From positions 1 to 7,514 of the forward strand of contig CALBBS010000212.1 in NCBI GenBank assembly GCA_937926845.1: a stretch of 7,514 nucleotides of DNA, in the 5' to 3' direction. How positions within the stretch are numbered: the first letter of the stretch is position 1; every line of letters begins with the position of its first letter. The notes below the pieces were generated by a model. That model was given only the letters and a program-made list of their open reading frames with translations, was not told where the DNA came from and did no database searches. The translations under genes and the position numbers were made by a program. The DNA is from an uncultured Atopobium sp. GTDB lineage: Bacteria > Actinomycetota > Coriobacteriia > Coriobacteriales > Atopobiaceae. Shown here piece after piece: positions 4,858-7,514 of this stretch.

Positions 4858-6291
4858 CTAGTTTTTCATACGTGCTATAGCGTATTCGCTGATGAGCAGT
4901 AAGAAGAGGATAAGGATGGATGAGAAGCTGCCAATAACTGCGCCGTTAAGGCCAGTAAAGCTGACCATCATCCAGATAATGGGGATGGATACAGCAAATG
5001 AAATGAGGTACGCGCGCGTAACGACTTTTTGAACTCGCATGATGGTGATGAGCTGGTACAAAAAGTCAATTGCAGCACAAAGTCCACCCGTGGCTACCAT
5101 AATGCGTGCAAGTCCGCGATATTGCTCAAAATCAACGCCATACAAGAAGCCGTTAAGAGGAATGCCAATGAACTCGACAAATGCAGCGGTACCAATGGTG
5201 ACTACGGCAATGGCTCCAAACATTGCAAGTACAATTACGCCAAAGCGTTTCTTATTAGCAGGATTATGAATTGAGGTTTCTAGCAAACTAGCAAGTTTGA
5301 AGAGCTGTGGTCTGTAGATGAGCGTAGAGATCATCAAAATAGTGTGAGCTGGGAAAAAAAGTGCGTTGAAGTACAGCTGATTGCTGTAAGAAAGTGTGCC
5401 CTCCATGGCAAACCTTGGCAGCGAGTCAATAAGGTTGTAGAGGAAAAGTGCTAAAAAGAGAGGCCAGCACTGTACAAAGATATCTTTGATGTTTGCAAGC
5501 TTGAAGCGTACGCTTTTATCGGTTTCAAGAATGGCTAGGGGAGCAGAAACAAATACCAGGGTGATAAGGGCACAAATACCCATGCTCCAGCTTGCCCATA
5601 CAAGATTTCTGGTAACAAACAACACAACAGTAAAGAGAATAAAACTGGCACTACACCTAAGAGCCTGACTGAGTCCTGCGAGGTAGAGTTTGTCTTTTTG
5701 CTGAAGACGACCTTCGTAGACATCAGCCATACCGTCGACTGCCCTAAAGAGTAGAACTCCGGTACAGATAGAAAACATAGGCTCAGTATAACCTCTAAAT
5801 ACGAACCAAATAAGACCTGCCACCACCATGACAGTAACGGTAGCGGCACGCTGAAGCTGATAATCAGAAAAACTACGCTGTTCGGTCAAGTCAGAAACCT
5901 GATAAGTTCGGACGCCATATTGGGCAACAAATAGTAAAAGTGTTGCTACCACAAAAGCCATAGAGAAAAGACCAGCCTGTTCAACACCAACAAACTGAGA
6001 ACAGACAACCGTCAGAAGAGGGAAGAGTGCGCCCCAGGCACCTTGTCCAAGTGCATTGAAGAAATAATCCTGGGACGTTTGATGTGCCAAGTATTGCTCG
6101 TCTTGATTAGCAATATCGCCAGAGACCACGGCAGAGAGAAGCCTTGTCCACCAAGTCACAACAATGCCCGGCTGACCTCCATTTGCATTGGAGTCATCAA
6201 GCTGGTATCGGGGGGTTCGTAGGTGTGTGACCTGCTTATGTACGGAAGAATTGTTGTACGCAGTACGACTTTTCTTGAATGGGTTAAACAT
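4858..6291 (-). CDS. MOP-superfamily polysaccharide flippase-like membrane protein (Wzx-like)
   Basis: The 477-residue protein has about 70 hydrophilic N-terminal residues, followed by roughly 12 hydrophobic segments (about 78-98, 106-126, 150-166, 170-186, 207-227, 232-253, 272-290, 305-325, 350-376, 395-415, 425-445, 450-470). Topology, length and the even spread of helices fit Wzx/MurJ/MATE-type transporters of the MOP superfamily. The long charged loops (such as ATSL-type linker EGRLQQKDKLY at 193-203) and lack of MATE drug-binding acids favour a polysaccharide-lipid flippase, which moves undecaprenyl-linked sugars across the cytoplasmic membrane. No glycosyltransferase or polymerase gene lies next to it, so the substrate is unknown. 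The ATG at 6289-6291 has only a weak AGG five bases upstream. Expression runs toward the shared terminator. The family level is fairly secure; the substrate class is inference. Confidence 0.72.
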   Translation of the reverse strand: MFNPFKKSRTAYNNSSVHKQVTHLRTPRYQLDDSNANGGQPGIVVTWWTRLLSAVVSGDIANQDEQYLAHQTSQDYFFNALGQGAWGALFPLLTVVCSQFVGVEQAGLFSMAFVVATLLLFVAQYGVRTYQVSDLTEQRSFSDYQLQRAATVTVMVVAGLIWFVFRGYTEPMFSICTGVLLFRAVDGMADVYEGRLQQKDKLYLAGLSQALRCSASFILFTVVLFVTRNLVWASWSMGICALITLVFVSAPLAILETDKSVRFKLANIKDIFVQCWPLFLALFLYNLIDSLPRFAMEGTLSYSNQLYFNALFFPAHTILMISTLIYRPQLFKLASLLETSIHNPANKKRFGVIVLAMFGAIAVVTIGTAAFVEFIGIPLNGFLYGVDFEQYRGLARIMVATGGLCAAIDFLYQLITIMRVQKVVTRAYLISFAVSIPIIWMMVSFTGLNGAVIGSFSSILILFLLLISEYAIARMKN

Positions 6292-6327
6292 ACAAACCTA
6301 AAATCTTCTTTAGCGTGGCCAGAAACT

Positions 6328-6339
6328 TTGATATATCAA
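6328..6339. promoter_or_regulatory. 12-base palindrome upstream of the flippase-like gene
   Basis: TTGATATATCAA is a perfect palindrome 37 bases upstream of the flippase start, in the 180-base divergent region 6292-6471. It may be an operator for the flippase gene, but AT-rich palindromes of this size arise by chance. No clear minus-strand promoter pair was seen. Confidence 0.25.
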
Positions 6340-6389
6340 TTTTTATTTGTTGTATCGATTGTAGTGCACGATGTACATTAGGTAACAGA

Positions 6390-6418
6390 TTGACAAATAA
6401 TCGTGCGTAGATTGTTAC
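6390..6418 (+). promoter_or_regulatory. Possible promoter of the PEP carboxylase gene
   Basis: A perfect -35 box TTGACA lies at 6390-6395. At 17 bases distance the -10 position reads TGTTAC (6413-6418), which is poor. The -35 match is the main evidence, so the promoter could depend on an activator or the match could be chance. Confidence 0.35.
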
Positions 6419-6459
6419 AAATGGGTATGGTAGATACTACGTACTTTGAGTCACATGAC

Positions 6460-6466
6460 GAAAGGA
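6460..6466 (+). promoter_or_regulatory. Ribosome binding site that selects the ATG at 6472
   Basis: GAAAGGA lies 5 bases before the ATG at 6472. The in-frame ATG at 6466 overlaps the last base of this site and so cannot use it; the later ATG is preferred, shortening the protein by two residues. Confidence 0.65.
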
Positions 6467-6471
6467 TGGGC

Positions 6472-7514
6472 ATGGCAGGCAACCCTCAAGATTCAAATCT
6501 AGAGTCCAGCAATGCTTCTTTTGACGAGAAACCCATCGATGGTGCAACAACTCCTGAAGTAGCTCAGTCGCTTCTTGAACGACGCGGGAATGAGATTGCT
6601 GCTGCTCGCACCCTTATTCAAGCGCTTAAAGCACCAGCTCCTCTGCGCGATAACCTTACCTTCTTTTTGCGTTTGGTAAGAAAAGTGCTTGCTGAGTACA
6701 ATCCAGATCTTCTTACTAGTTTTGACACGTTGTTGGTTGAGGCAATTAAAGCTGGACCAGATGATTTGTCTACAACTCGCGCTCCTTTGCTGCTTGAGGC
6801 AATCAATGCGGTACTCAAAGTAGATTCAGAGAAGGAATCGCTTAATGCTTTTCTGCGTTTTGCTTCTACCATTGACAACCTAAGCATGGAAGACTCCGTG
6901 CTTCTCATGCGCGCATTTGTAACTTTTTTCCACTTAGCAAATCTTTGTGAAGAGAATTATCGCGTTACCAGTCTGCGCTCTCGTGAGGCTTCTGTTGATC
7001 CATCTTCTGCAGAAGACCCTATCAATGAGATAACCGTTGCATATAGACAGCTTATTGACGAGTGCGGTGAAGAAGAGGCAAAAGCACGTCTTAATCGTCT
7101 TGAGTTCCACCCCGTCTTTACCGCGCACCCAACTGAGGCTCGTCGTAAAAACGTTGAGCGCCGAATCCGCACCATCTCAGAGCTTCTTGATGAGCGTCAG
7201 AGGCTTGGTGGTCCTGCTCGTGTGGAAAACGAGCGTCGCATGCTGCAAGAGATTGACGGCCTATTCCGTACGTCTCCTATCGGTCATAAAAAGCCAACTC
7301 CTTTGGAGGAGGCAGATACTGTCCTCAACATTTTTGATACCACTCTTTTTGAGATGGTTCCTTCGGTATATCGCCGCTTTGATAACTGGGTGCTGGGAGA
7401 AAACGCTGGTTGTGTGTCGCCTGTCTGCCCACCATTTTTCCGTCCAGGTAGCTGGATTGGCTCCGACCGCGACGGTAACCCTAATGTTACCGCCCTGGTT
7501 TCTCGCCAAGTTGC
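6472..7514 (+). CDS. ppc: Phosphoenolpyruvate carboxylase, N-terminal part (3' partial)
   Basis: The frame stays open to the window end, giving 347 codons of an enzyme normally near 900 residues. PEP carboxylase adds bicarbonate to phosphoenolpyruvate to make oxaloacetate and phosphate, refilling the C4 pool in the cytoplasm. Diagnostic blocks are visible: LMRAFVTFFHLANLCEENYR resembles the family's N-terminal AFxxFxxLANxAE block; FTAHPTEARR carries the catalytic His (H219, equivalent to H138 of the E. coli enzyme); TSPIGHKKPTPLEEA matches the R-x-x-PxPxDEA region; and SWIGSDRDGNPNVTA (327-341) matches the conserved SWMGGDRDGN block, with Ser in place of one Gly. H219 lies about 80 residues later than in E. 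coli, so there is an N-terminal extension, hydrophilic and possibly regulatory. The remaining active-site residues lie outside the window. The gene is divergent from the flippase-like gene. Confidence 0.95.
   Translation, partial: MAGNPQDSNLESSNASFDEKPIDGATTPEVAQSLLERRGNEIAAARTLIQALKAPAPLRDNLTFFLRLVRKVLAEYNPDLLTSFDTLLVEAIKAGPDDLSTTRAPLLLEAINAVLKVDSEKESLNAFLRFASTIDNLSMEDSVLLMRAFVTFFHLANLCEENYRVTSLRSREASVDPSSAEDPINEITVAYRQLIDECGEEEAKARLNRLEFHPVFTAHPTEARRKNVERRIRTISELLDERQRLGGPARVENERRMLQEIDGLFRTSPIGHKKPTPLEEADTVLNIFDTTLFEMVPSVYRRFDNWVLGENAGCVSPVCPPFFRPGSWIGSDRDGNPNVTALVSRQV

Noticed and set aside
6466..6471. ATG at 6466 as the start of PEP carboxylase
   Set aside because: It overlaps the ribosome binding site; ATG 6472 has the proper 5-base spacing.
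6618..7509. Several minus-strand open frames across the right end
   Set aside because: The plus strand carries conserved PEP carboxylase blocks over the whole stretch, so these are antisense shadows.

Overview
The window looks like chromosomal, mostly housekeeping DNA from a Gram-positive bacterium of moderate GC content (mid-40s percent by eye, not counted). Gene content and protein style suggest an actinobacterial lineage of the Coriobacteriia type (Atopobium/Lancefieldella/Olsenella-like). That placement is inference from overall resemblance and not from a marker gene. No prophage, insertion sequence, CRISPR array or plasmid function is visible. The longest stretch without a gene is the 180-base divergent intergenic region at 6292-6471.

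Layout. Positions 2-142 hold the metal-binding His/Cys-rich tail of a SlyD-like peptidyl-prolyl isomerase whose body lies upstream. Positions 169-1666 hold a NYN-domain putative ribonuclease with a LOTUS-like C-terminus, followed by a HEAT-repeat protein with a lysine-rich, histone-H1-like tail; these two look like one transcription unit. After an intergenic region with inverted GTAAAC-type repeats come a membrane-anchored SurA-N-like protein (1801-2649) and, 13 bases on, a two-domain protein (2663-3853). Its first half is a DUF523 iron-sulfur desulfidase-like domain and its second half is a purine-nucleoside phosphorylase. A tRNA-Thr(CGT) gene with a clear promoter and terminator follows (3863-4022). 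Next are a small acidic protein of unknown function (start uncertain, 4099-4338) and a glutaredoxin-like protein with an extra C-terminal Cys pair (4424-4741). A bidirectional terminator separates the latter from a convergent MOP-family polysaccharide flippase-like membrane protein on the minus strand (4858-6291). Divergent from the flippase is the 5' part of phosphoenolpyruvate carboxylase (6472 to the window end), which has no stop in the window.

How the parts work together. Most units seem functionally independent. The strongest lead is the DUF523-phosphorylase fusion. DUF523 proteins of the TudS/RudS type remove sulfur from thio-nucleobases or thio-nucleosides using a three-cysteine iron-sulfur cluster, and all three cysteines are visible here. 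Joining this to a purine-nucleoside phosphorylase suggests one polypeptide that desulfurates and phosphorolyses thio-modified nucleosides. A second lead is a 10-base motif shared by two intergenic regions.
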